Below, one piece after another: positions 18,008-26,847 of a stretch of 64,000 nucleotides of DNA (positions are counted from its first letter, which is position 1; the number at the start of each line of letters is the position of its first letter). A program made the translations under genes and the position numbers. The notes beneath the pieces are model-generated. The model ran no database searches and was not told where the DNA came from. It saw nothing but the letters and a program-made list of their open reading frames with translations. This stretch comes from Chitinibacter sp046530675 (lineage in GTDB: Bacteria; Pseudomonadota; Gammaproteobacteria; Burkholderiales; Chitinibacteraceae): the NCBI RefSeq assembly GCF_046530675.1, contig NZ_CP172558.1, positions 3,038,001-3,102,000 of the forward strand, in the 5' to 3' direction.

Positions 18008-19795
18008 ATGCCCGACTTTGGCATAATAACTGCTAATCAGTATCAGGAGCAAACTCATGAGCCTTTGAAGAAAGGTGAAGCTCCTGAAGGCGAATTTCAC
18101 ATCACGGTGGCAATGGCTGGAGCCATCTCTGCGGGTGCATACACAGCTGGGGTTATGGATTTCCTGATAGAGGCGCTGGATGAATGGGAGAAGCAGCGTT
18201 GTAACCCTGAAGTTCCACAGCATCGGGTACGGCTAGTTGCACTTTCTGGCGCTTCCGCAGGTAGCGTAGTCAGTGCCGTTACGGCAGCACACCTTTATTA
18301 CAATTTCTCACACGGGTCAAGCGAGCAAAACCCGTTGTACCAAGTTTGGGTCAAGGAGGTGGACATTGACGGTCTGCTCGATATGAATGACCTCCCCAAA
18401 CTCCCTTCCGATTCAGTTCCGTCGTTATTGGACAGCAGTTATTTGACCAAAATTGGCTACAACATGATTGGGATATGGGGGGAGAGAAAATGGCAGGCAG
18501 CGCAACCTGAGTCCATAAAACGTCGCTGGATCGGTGAAGCCGACAATGCTTCTCTCAAAGTGGTCTTTACCCAAAATAACTTGAATGGTGTCCCTTATTG
18601 GGTTGGTATGAATGGTGGTAAGTATGGCATGACCCTGCATAGCGATCATATTCGTTTCGTGATTAGTTATGACCCCACAGAAATCAATCCCCCTCAATCA
18701 CGACCAGACGAATATGCCCTCAATGCAACCTTTGTCGGCACCAGCCAAGTACGTGCAGATTGGACGCACTTTGTGAACCACGGTTTAGGTTCTGCTGCAT
18801 TTCCTGGGGGCTTGGCTCATCGGGATTTGGAGCGTTATTGGCATGACTATGGATTTCGTTACTTAGTTGCTGCGGGCGTAGAGCCGTTGACAGGCTTACC
18901 GATGGCAATCCGTATGAAGCCAATCGAGTGGCAGGAAACACGTGGAGCAAACATGGATTATCGTTATCTTTGTGCTGACGGTGGCACCATGGATAACGAA
19001 CCATTCGAACTCGCTCGCCACTACTTGTCGGGATTGGCTGGACACAATGAACGCGATGGAGAAAGAGCCAGCAAAGCAGTGATCATGATAGATCCCTTTC
19101 CTTCGGATGATACCTATCATCCACCCAAAGGGGATGAGGATGTATTGAATTCCTTGTTTATGCTACTCGGGGCATGGAAAGATCAGGCACGATTCTCAGC
19201 AGAAAACATGATGCTTGCAGAGCAGGATGATGTATTCAGTCGGTATTTAATACAGCCTCGCGGTAGTACAGGAATGGAGCTTGGAAAACCAGGAAAAAAA
19301 CGCCAATTGGCATGTGGTGGGCTTGGAGGTTTTTCTGGCTTCTTTCGCGAAGAGTATCGCCATCATGACTTCATGCTGGGTCGATACAATTGTCAGCAAT
19401 TCCTTCGTGAGCATTTATCGGTTATCGACGGAAATAAGCATGTGAAAGGTCGCTCTACGACTGAAACAGGACAGGTTCCAATTATCCCACTCTATGGCTC
19501 TGCAAATGATCAACAGCCAGCGCCTGTCTGGCCGATTAAAACTATTGATCCAAAAACAATGAATGATCTTGCTCGTAAACTTCGTGTTCGATTGGAATTA
19601 TTACTAAAAAGGCTCTCTAAAAAACAGCATGCCGTACCGGGTTTTGTGACCAATTTACTGCTGAATTGGAAACTCAACGATTTGGCTGGTTTTTGCATCG
19701 ATACCATCCAGAAAGATGCCATTGATGCTGGTTTGCAAACCAAATGGATTGAAATTTCGAAATGGCAAGGACCAGGTGGTCCGCACGGTATTTAG
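18008..19795 (+). CDS. Patatin-like phospholipase
   Basis: Predicted lipid acyl hydrolase, 595 residues. The oxyanion-hole Gly/Ala-rich AGAISAGAYTAG lies at about 37-48, the nucleophile elbow GASAG with Ser83 follows, then SAAFP, and the catalytic-dyad Asp in ADGGTMDNEP (Asp324). The protein is much longer than the core patatin fold; the C-terminal about 250 residues have no recognised motif. The ATG at 18008 follows GGGAGAG closely; an ATG four codons earlier overlaps this site and is less likely. Patatins serve as membrane-degrading effectors in several anti-phage systems (for example CapV), and the island context makes such a role possible, but no cyclase or sensor gene sits beside it. Confidence 0.85.
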   Translation: MPDFGIITANQYQEQTHEPLKKGEAPEGEFHITVAMAGAISAGAYTAGVMDFLIEALDEWEKQRCNPEVPQHRVRLVALSGASAGSVVSAVTAAHLYYNFSHGSSEQNPLYQVWVKEVDIDGLLDMNDLPKLPSDSVPSLLDSSYLTKIGYNMIGIWGERKWQAAQPESIKRRWIGEADNASLKVVFTQNNLNGVPYWVGMNGGKYGMTLHSDHIRFVISYDPTEINPPQSRPDEYALNATFVGTSQVRADWTHFVNHGLGSAAFPGGLAHRDLERYWHDYGFRYLVAAGVEPLTGLPMAIRMKPIEWQETRGANMDYRYLCADGGTMDNEPFELARHYLSGLAGHNERDGERASKAVIMIDPFPSDDTYHPPKGDEDVLNSLFMLLGAWKDQARFSAENMMLAEQDDVFSRYLIQPRGSTGMELGKPGKKRQLACGGLGGFSGFFREEYRHHDFMLGRYNCQQFLREHLSVIDGNKHVKGRSTTETGQVPIIPLYGSANDQQPAPVWPIKTIDPKTMNDLARKLRVRLELLLKRLSKKQHAVPGFVTNLLLNWKLNDLAGFCIDTIQKDAIDAGLQTKWIEISKWQGPGGPHGI

Positions 19796-19859
19796 GACTG
19801 TGTGTGGAAACTGCAGCACAGAGCCTTTATGACGCTTCGCTATTGAAGGGGCACGGATC

Positions 19860-21017
19860 ATGCCAGCAGAGAAAAAATATCAATTGGGTGAGGAGTTATC
19901 TATTCACTCGATAACCAGATTGGCCATCGCCATTATTGGGTTGGCATGCTTGGTTGGAGTGATATTGGCAGATCAAATTTCGACAGTATGGATCTGGGCT
20001 GGCCTGACAATTTGCTGGATGCTTGCCGATAGTAGTATCAAAAAGAAAGAGAATGCTATTTCCAATTGTGGAACTAAGCAACGTGCAGTCGCATATTGGC
20101 AGCCAGTATTGGCAGAATGGCGTTATTTAACCCGCAAAGACATCTCTACAGAACAAGACAAGATTTCCTCTTTCGAGGACTGGAACAAACTATGGGAAGC
20201 CGAAGGTCGTCTTCCATTCTGGGCAGATGTATTCGAAATCGAATTGGCCTGCGTTGGATTATTAAATTTGTCTGATCTGGAAGCCAAAGCATCCGTCTTG
20301 TCTGTGAAAATTGATATTTCTAAGATCCCTCAGCCTAAATGTTCCGATCCTAAAGATGGCAATGCCATCAAAGTTTATACGGAAACGTTGAGAAGCTGGG
20401 TGATCATGATAATTAAAGAACAGCAATGGAGCTTTAGTAAAAGCCTTCAACAAGAAAGTAATTTTCGATTTTTGCGACAAAACATTAAACACGGTTATCG
20501 CCGAATCGTGATTCCCGCAATTGGCATTACATTTTCATTACTGTTGAGTGATTTTTCAGGCTCGATGGGATTAGCAACACTCACATGGACTGCAGTCGCT
20601 GGGGTTTCAGGCGCCTATGCGAGCACGCTGCTTCGATTCAGCCGAACGCCAGAAAATAGCTCAGATGAATCTAAGAAGAGCGCATCAATAAGCGACATCA
20701 TTTCAATTGGGACAGGTGGAGAAGGCGTTACGCAAGCTATGGTCGTTGGGATGTTGTTCTCGATAATAGGGTATTTCATTCTTGTAAGCGGTATGCAAGA
20801 CAGCATCCTATCTACGCAGCTGGAAACGCACCTGTTTCCACAATTCACAACTGATTTTACTTGCAAATTGTCCAGACTGGACTGGTTGGCCGTACCAAAT
20901 ATGATTGAAGATTTAGCTAAGCTGACCGTCTGGGCATTCGTTTTTGGGTATGCGGAACGATTGGCCCCCGACGTTTTGAATAAATTATCCGGGAAGTTCG
21001 ACAATAGCAAGTTATGA
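19860..21017 (+). CDS. Membrane protein of unknown function
   Basis: 385 residues. Two N-terminal transmembrane segments (about 18-55), a soluble middle of about 140 residues, then three or four hydrophobic segments (about 217-250, 290-315, 350-370). The end LTVWAFVFGYAERLAPDVLNKLS resembles the GFSERxVPDLL motif that closes a group of bacterial membrane proteins, some encoded near defence genes. No enzymatic motif is seen. It starts 64 bp after the patatin gene, so the two are probably co-transcribed, and it could anchor or regulate the lipase; that is inference. AAGGGG lies before the ATG. Confidence 0.7.
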   Translation: MPAEKKYQLGEELSIHSITRLAIAIIGLACLVGVILADQISTVWIWAGLTICWMLADSSIKKKENAISNCGTKQRAVAYWQPVLAEWRYLTRKDISTEQDKISSFEDWNKLWEAEGRLPFWADVFEIELACVGLLNLSDLEAKASVLSVKIDISKIPQPKCSDPKDGNAIKVYTETLRSWVIMIIKEQQWSFSKSLQQESNFRFLRQNIKHGYRRIVIPAIGITFSLLLSDFSGSMGLATLTWTAVAGVSGAYASTLLRFSRTPENSSDESKKSASISDIISIGTGGEGVTQAMVVGMLFSIIGYFILVSGMQDSILSTQLETHLFPQFTTDFTCKLSRLDWLAVPNMIEDLAKLTVWAFVFGYAERLAPDVLNKLSGKFDNSKL

Positions 21018-21223
21018 AAAGTAATATCACGCTAACGTTTAAGCTACGAAATTGAATTTATATATCTTTTATCATAGGTGATTTTCGTAAAGCGTTAATG
21101 ACAGTACAATTATTAAGGTTTTTTATTATTTAAATAACATGCCAGCTATAGAGAAAAGTCATAATACAACATTAATCATAAAACATTAACCTCCATTAAA
21201 TCAATAAAGACAAAGGAAAAGAG

Positions 21224-22027
21224 ATGTCATCAAACACGGGAAATTTATCACTCTGGCTTAGTATATTCTTTATATTGGCTTCGTTGCTTGGAGTTGTTAC
21301 CGTTTATTTGTTAATAATGAATAAAAATGTAGACAATGAAAGAATAGACAAGATTATAGATATTGGAAAGTGGTTTATTGTTTCTGTAGCAATAACGCTA
21401 TCTGCAACAATAGTTAATGATGGGTTTAGAGAGCGAGAACAAGATATAAAGGAAATGGAAATATTTGACAAGTACGTAGCAACCATACTGGAGTCGAATA
21501 GTTTAGAGAAAAGAAAATTGTTGTGTGAGTATTTTGCATCAGTATCTCCAGAGGGAGCGATGAAGCAATCCTGGAAGCAGTACGAAAAAATTGTGGATCA
21601 GCACATATATGAAGACAAAAAAGATATTAATAAAATAGTCGAAATAGATAAAAAAATAGAGACAGGGGTTGCTACTGATTTGGATAAACAGCAAAAGGCA
21701 ATACTAGAAGAAAAGTCAAAAATTAGGAACCAAAGCCTAGTTTTAAGAGAGGACGAGAAAAAAATGGTAATTATTGCAGGTGGTGACAAGAGTGTGGAAT
21801 TGGCCAATGATGAGATTAAAAAAGTAAAAGCTTTGAACTACTCGGGAATAATTTATAAAAAAGGTGGTAGCTACAGAACTGTAGTTGGCCCATTCCCAGA
21901 TGAAGGCATCATGATTGCTGCTCTAGGTGAGTTAAAAGAAAAAGTGAATAAAACTGCATACCCAGTGGATGTTAGAGTTTGGTGCCAAAGCCCTGAGGAA
22001 AAGCCTGACTATATTGCATGTAAGTAA
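21224..22027 (+). CDS. Membrane protein with coiled coil and C-terminal SPOR-like domain
   Basis: 267 residues, strongly AT-rich and lysine/isoleucine-rich. Two transmembrane helices (about 8-30 and 45-65) are followed by a charged, probably coiled-coil stretch (about 70-180) and a C-terminal domain of about 85 residues. That domain (MVIIAGGDKSVELANDEIKK ... YRTVVGPFPDE ... VDVRVWCQSP) has the pattern of SPOR-like repeats, which bind denuded peptidoglycan glycans in known proteins. A clear ribosome binding site (aaggaaaagag) precedes the ATG. If the SPOR reading is right, the protein would link the membrane to wall that has been stripped by hydrolases, in keeping with the two wall enzymes of the cassette. 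Confidence 0.65.
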   Translation: MSSNTGNLSLWLSIFFILASLLGVVTVYLLIMNKNVDNERIDKIIDIGKWFIVSVAITLSATIVNDGFREREQDIKEMEIFDKYVATILESNSLEKRKLLCEYFASVSPEGAMKQSWKQYEKIVDQHIYEDKKDINKIVEIDKKIETGVATDLDKQQKAILEEKSKIRNQSLVLREDEKKMVIIAGGDKSVELANDEIKKVKALNYSGIIYKKGGSYRTVVGPFPDEGIMIAALGELKEKVNKTAYPVDVRVWCQSPEEKPDYIACK

Positions 22028-22120
22028 TGCTAGCTTAGCATTTAACCATCTTATTTTAGTAAATTTAATTTCTGCACTGTACTGCATTGATTTATGCCAA
22101 TTGATTATTGGAGGCGACTC

Positions 22121-22741
22121 ATGATTACCGTAGATACACTGAGAAAATTTGCACCAAAAATAAAGAATGCAGAGCTACATGCCGTAGCACTAGAAAATGC
22201 GAGGCTACTTAGCACTGTCACAACAGCACGTAGACTATGCCATTTTATGGGGCAAATTTTTGTAGAGACAAATGGATTTACCACCATGGAGGAAAATTTG
22301 AATTACACGAATCCAGAGCGACTTGATGCAATATTTTCTGCAATTAAAGGAAAAGGCGATGCCAGTAGTTTAATTGCACAAACCCCTAGAGATGTAGCCA
22401 TTGCAAATCGTGTTTATGCCAACAGATTAGGCAATGGTGATGAGGCAAGTGGAGACGGATGGATGTATAGAGGTTCTGGTTATAAGCAGTTAACTGGGAG
22501 AAGTAATTATCGTGAAATTGGGGAAATTGTTGGGATCCAGATAGAAAAAAATCCTGAGCTTGCCCGACAGCCAGCAAATGCTGCTCGTATTGCATTTACA
22601 TTTTGGGATAAGAAGTCTTGCTCCGAACTTGCCGATAACGGGGATGTTGAAGGGATTACAGAAAAAATAAATGGCGCTGCAAAACTAGGTTTGAATGAGA
22701 GACGAACAGCTACATTGAAAGCACTAGCCATATGGAAGTAG
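22121..22741 (+). CDS. GH19-family chitinase/lysozyme-like endolysin
   Basis: Glycoside hydrolase family 19 enzyme of 206 residues; bacterial and phage members of this size usually cut peptidoglycan rather than chitin. Catalytic acids are visible as E49 in FMGQIFVETNGF and E58 in MEENLNYT, with the substrate-cleft sequence YANRLGNGD and DGWMYRGSGYKQLTGR at about 99-127. It has no signal peptide. GGAGG lies six bases before the ATG at 22121, which decides the start over an upstream in-frame TTG or ATG. With the M15 peptidase it provides both a glycan-cutting and a peptide-cutting activity in one cassette, as in some phage lysis modules. Confidence 0.85.
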   Translation: MITVDTLRKFAPKIKNAELHAVALENARLLSTVTTARRLCHFMGQIFVETNGFTTMEENLNYTNPERLDAIFSAIKGKGDASSLIAQTPRDVAIANRVYANRLGNGDEASGDGWMYRGSGYKQLTGRSNYREIGEIVGIQIEKNPELARQPANAARIAFTFWDKKSCSELADNGDVEGITEKINGAAKLGLNERRTATLKALAIWK

Positions 22742-22930
22742 TAAACAAATAGATTTTTATATACAATCCTTGAGCATGAATTAAAAAAAACAGCAAAGTA
22801 AATACATATAATAAATATTGTTAGATCTTTCCATAAGTAAGTGAGTTGTCATTTCGAAGCTTGTAGGGTTGGGGGGGGGCAGTAATAAGTAGTCATTCAT
22901 AGACTATTTACATGTTGCAAAGGAGGTTGT

Positions 22931-23593
22931 ATGTCGATCTGGGCGATGTTCGTTAATAAATATTTCTTAAATTTAGTTACTCTTTTAGCCGCTACATTGT
23001 TATTCGGCTGCGCTAATGTACCACCCGAGTCGGTCACTTTAAGTAAAAATATTGGATTGGAAATAACAAAATCACAGGCAGCTCATCTTTCGACTCTCGA
23101 TGCTTTCTACAAGATGCTTAGTGAGAATAACGACAAGTGGGTAACTGATATTTATTTACCGAAGCTAATCAATACAGCAGTCTCAGATTTATCAGTTGCC
23201 TGTAAAAAATCTGGAGACACCTCACTAAACTGCAGTCAACTAAATAACAACGATATGAAAAGAATATTATTAATAACCATTGAATTTCGTGACGGAATTC
23301 AGCGTGCACTATCCGCAAATAGAGATGAATCTGCTAGGCTAATTAATGAGCATTATTCCGAGCTAAAAATGGCTAACGCTACCGTAACTGGGTTGCTTGT
23401 ATCCATCGTCGATGTTAAGAAGGCAACAAATGAATCAATAGAAAATATTGGTAAAACTACAGGGTTTATCATTAACGCCGACAAAATTCAGAGCACAGTA
23501 AACGACTTTCTAATCAAGGCTAGTGAAACAAGCGTACAGATCTCTGATCTAGAGAATAGCCTCTCTTTAATTACTAAATTATCCAAAAAATAA
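22931..23593 (+). CDS. Lipoprotein of unknown function
   Basis: 220 residues with a type II signal peptide: a hydrophobic stretch (LVTLLAATLLFGC) ending in lipobox LFGC, then ANVPPES. The mature part is helical with long stretches compatible with coiled coil (about 150-215) and no recognised domain. A very strong ribosome binding site, aaaggagg, precedes the ATG. Size and position after a muramidase recall spanin-like or periplasmic sensor lipoproteins, but it is longer than usual o-spanins and no equivalence is claimed. Base composition is clearly lower in G+C than in the backbone genes. Confidence 0.7.
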   Translation: MSIWAMFVNKYFLNLVTLLAATLLFGCANVPPESVTLSKNIGLEITKSQAAHLSTLDAFYKMLSENNDKWVTDIYLPKLINTAVSDLSVACKKSGDTSLNCSQLNNNDMKRILLITIEFRDGIQRALSANRDESARLINEHYSELKMANATVTGLLVSIVDVKKATNESIENIGKTTGFIINADKIQSTVNDFLIKASETSVQISDLENSLSLITKLSKK

Positions 23594-23621
23594 GTGACCT
23601 TCAATGCATGGAGAAATAATT

Positions 23622-23894
23622 ATGCCGTTAAGTCAAGAGGAACGAGATGCAATCATAGATGCTGCCGCACACAAAACAGCGAAAGAATTTGCTGGTGAGA
23701 TTGCGACTAGAACCTTACTAACAACAGCTGAAATCCTTGCTTTGGCGGAAACACAAGAGGAGCGGGTAAAGTTAGCAGCTGTTCTAAACGAAGTAACTCA
23801 TGCAACTACAAGCAATGAGTCTAAGGCAAAAGCGATTCGAAATATTGAGGGTGGAGTGGAAGCTTTGATTAAGATTGCCTCAGTTTTAATTTAA
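23622..23894 (+). CDS. Small helical protein of unknown function
   Basis: 90 residues (MPLSQEERDAIIDAAAHKTA...), entirely helical, rich in Ala and Glu, without signal peptide or membrane helix. The region TTAEILALAETQEERVKLAAVLNEV may form an amphipathic bundle. GGAG lies eight bases before the ATG at 23622, which is preferred to an ATG six codons upstream. It is the last gene of the cassette, 28 bp after the lipoprotein gene, and probably translated from the same message. No family was recognised; an immunity or chaperone-like role is possible but unsupported. Confidence 0.6.
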   Translation: MPLSQEERDAIIDAAAHKTAKEFAGEIATRTLLTTAEILALAETQEERVKLAAVLNEVTHATTSNESKAKAIRNIEGGVEALIKIASVLI

Positions 23895-23981
23895 TAAAAC
23901 GGTTATGTGGATTGCCTGAATGTCTATTGAACCTTTGACCATTTACATTTTTTGTAAAAAAACAATGATAGATCAATTTAA

Positions 23982-25172
23982 TTAAGTCTTAATAATAAAA
24001 TCCGACCAAGCTTGCATCATGACTCGACGTTGTTCTAGTAAATCGGTCCGGTGATATGCTGCTTCTACTTTATTACTTATTGCATGTGCTAAAGCACGCT
24101 CCGCCCAATCCCTTGGGTACTGATGATTGCTAGCCCAATCCCTAAAGCTACTGCGGAAGCCATGCGCAGTGGCAGAGCGCCCTTCAATATCGCTATGCGC
24201 TTCGTGCTTACGCAAAAACATGGTCAGTGCATTATCGGAAAGCTGCACACCCGCACGCGGACTTGGAAAAATGATTTCTTCATGCGCGCCTAGCTGCATC
24301 TTCAAAATCTCAATAGCCGCATCCGAGAGCGGCACGCGATGAATGACGGATGTTTTCATGCGCTCAGCAGGTATGGTCCAAACCGCGACGTGAAAATCAA
24401 TTTCCTTCCAAGTTGCTCCACGCAACTCACCAGACCTTGCTGCTGTTAAAATTAAAAACAGCAGTGCGTTATAACTTACACTTCGGTTTCCACCTGACAA
24501 ATTCTCAGCAACAAATTTTGGTACATCTTGCCAAGGCATTGCAGGCTGATGCTCAGCTCTTGCTGCATCCCCCTGCTTTGGTAATAAATGATGAACAACA
24601 TCCACTGGATTGGCTGCCACATAACCATGCGCCCAAGCCCAGCCCATCACGGCATGCATACGCTGTTTAACCCGGCTTGCTGTTTCTGCCTTCTCCAGCC
24701 AAATAGGTCGTAAAACATTAGCAATGTCTTTTGGCATGACATCTGTGACAGGAGTCGAACCCAAATCCTTAAAGACATACATCTTTAGGCTATTAATCCA
24801 ATCGCAGCCATGTTTTTCATTTCTCCAGCTTGGCAACAACTCTTGGTGAACTAACTCTGCTGCAGTTTGAAATGTCGGTATTTTAATTTCCAACGAGACT
24901 ACATTTTTTTCGTCAATCGGATCAAGACCATTAGCTAACTGCTCTCGATACTGCCGCCCAAGCTCGCCAGCTTTAGCAATCGAAACGTCTGGGTAGCTAC
25001 CAAGCCCCATTTTTCTGCGCTTACCAGAAATGGGACTGACAAAGCGCAAAATCCACTTACCATGCCCTTTTTTAACTGTTGGCTCAAGCGCAAGACCGGT
25101 AATCCCACCATGAGCAATCTGCCCATCACCAGGTTTGATTGCCCGAGCTTTAGTATCAGTGAGCACTGCCAT
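23982..25172 (-). CDS. P4-type tyrosine integrase
   Basis: Site-specific recombinase of 396 residues that should integrate and excise the genomic island to its left. It has the P4-integrase N-terminal DUF4102 arm domain (LTDTKARAIKPGDGQ...LRFVSPISGKRRKMGLGSYP), a SAM-like core-binding domain (about 100-200) and a complete catalytic set: R246 (ARSGELRG), H337 and R340 (HGFRSSF), H363 (LAHAIS) and Y373 (AAYHRTD). Gene and active site look intact. GGAGGT precedes the ATG at 25172. It is transcribed away from the att-like sequence at 25324, the usual arrangement for islands inserted at the 3' end of a tRNA or tmRNA gene. A pair of gtaccatt repeats just upstream could be integrase arm sites or an operator. 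Confidence 0.93.
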   Translation of the reverse strand: MAVLTDTKARAIKPGDGQIAHGGITGLALEPTVKKGHGKWILRFVSPISGKRRKMGLGSYPDVSIAKAGELGRQYREQLANGLDPIDEKNVVSLEIKIPTFQTAAELVHQELLPSWRNEKHGCDWINSLKMYVFKDLGSTPVTDVMPKDIANVLRPIWLEKAETASRVKQRMHAVMGWAWAHGYVAANPVDVVHHLLPKQGDAARAEHQPAMPWQDVPKFVAENLSGGNRSVSYNALLFLILTAARSGELRGATWKEIDFHVAVWTIPAERMKTSVIHRVPLSDAAIEILKMQLGAHEEIIFPSPRAGVQLSDNALTMFLRKHEAHSDIEGRSATAHGFRSSFRDWASNHQYPRDWAERALAHAISNKVEAAYHRTDLLEQRRVMMQAWSDFIIKT

Positions 25173-25323
25173 AGCACCTCCATCAGGGTACCATTTAGTG
25201 TACCATTAAGAACAATCCCCCATTGAATCACATTGGACTAAATCAGACAAAAAACAATGCAACATATTGAATAAACATTGAATATCAATCAACACTAGGC
25301 ATAATTGGACTTTAAGTTGGTGG

Positions 25324-25338
25324 CCCCCACCTCCACCA
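25324..25338 (+). other. Candidate attR: displaced 3' end of a tmRNA- or tRNA-like gene
   Basis: The sequence cccccacctccacca reads like the last bases of a tmRNA (T-stem half, acceptor strand, CCA) but no gene body lies upstream; instead the integrase promoter region does. A terminator follows ten bases downstream. This is what remains when a P4-type island splits a tmRNA 3' end and restores it at the far att site. The partner copy was not found in the window. Confidence 0.45.
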
Positions 25339-25347
25339 ACACCAAAC

Positions 25348-25377
25348 AATAAAGCCCTGATTTATCAGGGCTTTATT
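25348..25377 (+). terminator. Rho-independent terminator behind the att remnant
   Basis: Perfect 13-bp arms (aataaagccctga and its complement) around a four-base loop, followed by gtta. Its position directly after the tmRNA-like 3' end suggests it is the original terminator of the island's target gene. Confidence 0.8.
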
Positions 25378-25651
25378 GTTATTAGATTACACCAGTGTCT
25401 CATCGTTTTTAACGGCAACAAAAGATGGTGATGCCAAGCAACTGGCACTGCAACAATTACCAGTACTCAATGCTTTTGCCGAAAAAACAACCGGGCATAA
25501 GCCGTACGTCGACTTCCATTAAAAATATACCGAATAGGGAAAAGAAATGACCTATTTGGCAGCACGACCATGAGCATATGCAGGAACTTCGATGGTAAAC
25601 TGCGGACTGTGTTATGCCATTGCGATTGACTGAGTAAAACTAGTTTTAACC

Positions 25652-26044
25652 ATGCACAGCGCCTTTTTCATTCCTCGTAAACACCAGCTCGTGATGTTGA
25701 TCATGCTGCTGTGCGCGTGGCTGCCTATCGCCAGCATGGTGTCGTTTTCTCATTCACCGCTCGTGACTCAACAAATTGAGCAGCAGCGCCATGCTGAATT
25801 GGCTGTTGATCTTGATGAGCATGGGCATAGCCATCATGATGGCGAAGTCGCAGAGCAAGCCGCAGGGCATGTACATGGGCACGCGAACTTTGATCACGAT
25901 CATGAACTACCGCAAATCCTCCTAGAAACAAACGATTCAGTCCATCCGCCTCAAATTGCTTGGCTTCAGCAGCGGCATGCTGTTGACTATTCAGCTCCCA
26001 GCTATCGGCTTGAACGCCCACCTCGTCTCACAGTAGTTGCTTAA
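25652..26044 (+). CDS. Histidine-rich exported protein, probable metal binder
   Basis: 130 residues with a signal-like hydrophobic segment (LVMLIMLLCAWLPIASMVSF) and a His/Asp/Glu-rich middle (EHGHSHHDGEVAEQ, HVHGHANFDHDHEL) suited to zinc, nickel or cobalt. It is the first gene of a same-strand cluster with a HupE/UreJ-type permease, an anchor protein and a tiny His-tailed lipoprotein. A perfect 12-bp palindrome (aaaactagtttt, 25636-25647) ends four bases before the ATG; it could be an operator but also replaces any normal ribosome binding site, so the start is uncertain. Confidence 0.65.
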   Translation: MHSAFFIPRKHQLVMLIMLLCAWLPIASMVSFSHSPLVTQQIEQQRHAELAVDLDEHGHSHHDGEVAEQAAGHVHGHANFDHDHELPQILLETNDSVHPPQIAWLQQRHAVDYSAPSYRLERPPRLTVVA

Positions 26045-26094
26045 CACGCGCCGTCATCAAGACGGCTGGTTAATCACTCATGTGAGAGTTCTCT

Positions 26095-26817
26095 ATGTTT
26101 CAGAATCGTTTTAACGGGCTGACAAGCTGGCGCTCGCCTGCTGCGTTGTTCTGGCTGGCGTTTGCCTGCTTATTTTTTATGGCCGCTGGGGCTCATGCCC
26201 ACGGAGTCGCCGAGGGTGATAAAGGCTATATCGCCGAAATTACCGGAGTGCACTTCTTATCTTTCATGTACTTGGGCGCCAAGCACATGATGACGGGCTA
26301 CGACCATATCCTGTTTTTGTTTGGTGTGATTTTTTTCCTCTACAAGCTCAAGGACATTGGTCTGTATGTCAGCCTATTTGCCATCGGCCACTCAAGCACC
26401 ATGTTGCTCGGGGTGTATTTTGGTTCAGGAGTCAGCGGCTACTTGATTGACGCCATCATTGGCTTCTCTGTTGTGTACAAGGCACTTGATAACGTTGGCG
26501 CTTTCCAGCGCTGGTTTGGCGTGCAACCCAACACCAAATGGGCGACGCTGATCTTTGGTTTTTTCCATGGTTTTGGTCTGGCAACCAAGGTATTGGAATA
26601 CGAAATCTCCAAAGATGGACTTTGGCCTAATCTGATCGCATTCAACATCGGCGTTGAAATTGGTCAGTTGCTCGCTTTGTTCTCCATTCTGATCGTGATG
26701 AATTACTGGCGCCGGAGTGCCAGCTTCATCCGCCATGCTTACACCGCCAACATCGCGATGATGAGTGCAGGCTTTGTGCTGATCGGCATGCAATTAACCG
26801 GTTATTTCGTGGCTTAA
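26095..26817 (+). CDS. HupE/UreJ-family membrane protein
   Basis: 240 residues with a cleavable signal-like start (LFWLAFACLFFMAAGAHA, then HGVAEGD) and about six transmembrane helices. Conserved HupE/UreJ_2 features include YLGAKHMMTGYDHILFLFGV, FAIGHSSTML and FGFFHGFGLA, with membrane histidines that probably carry metal. Family members are secondary permeases for nickel or cobalt, or of unknown metal specificity. The preceding His-rich protein (gap 50 bp) and following genes (gap 30 bp) suggest one operon for metal acquisition or export; zinc is also possible. Start supported by gagag six bases upstream. Confidence 0.85.
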   Translation: MFQNRFNGLTSWRSPAALFWLAFACLFFMAAGAHAHGVAEGDKGYIAEITGVHFLSFMYLGAKHMMTGYDHILFLFGVIFFLYKLKDIGLYVSLFAIGHSSTMLLGVYFGSGVSGYLIDAIIGFSVVYKALDNVGAFQRWFGVQPNTKWATLIFGFFHGFGLATKVLEYEISKDGLWPNLIAFNIGVEIGQLLALFSILIVMNYWRRSASFIRHAYTANIAMMSAGFVLIGMQLTGYFVA

Positions 26818-26847
26818 GCCATCCTCGCAAAATACAAGGAGTTCAAT

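Noticed and set aside
18..25338. Left att copy matching cccccacctccacca inside the window
   Set aside because: No second copy was found by eye; the island's left end is assumed to lie outside.
25363..25522. Open stretch ending in LPVLNAFAEKTTGHKPYVDFH, possibly the 3' fragment of a gene
   Set aside because: No start codon, no family recognised, and it begins inside a terminator hairpin; too weak to list.
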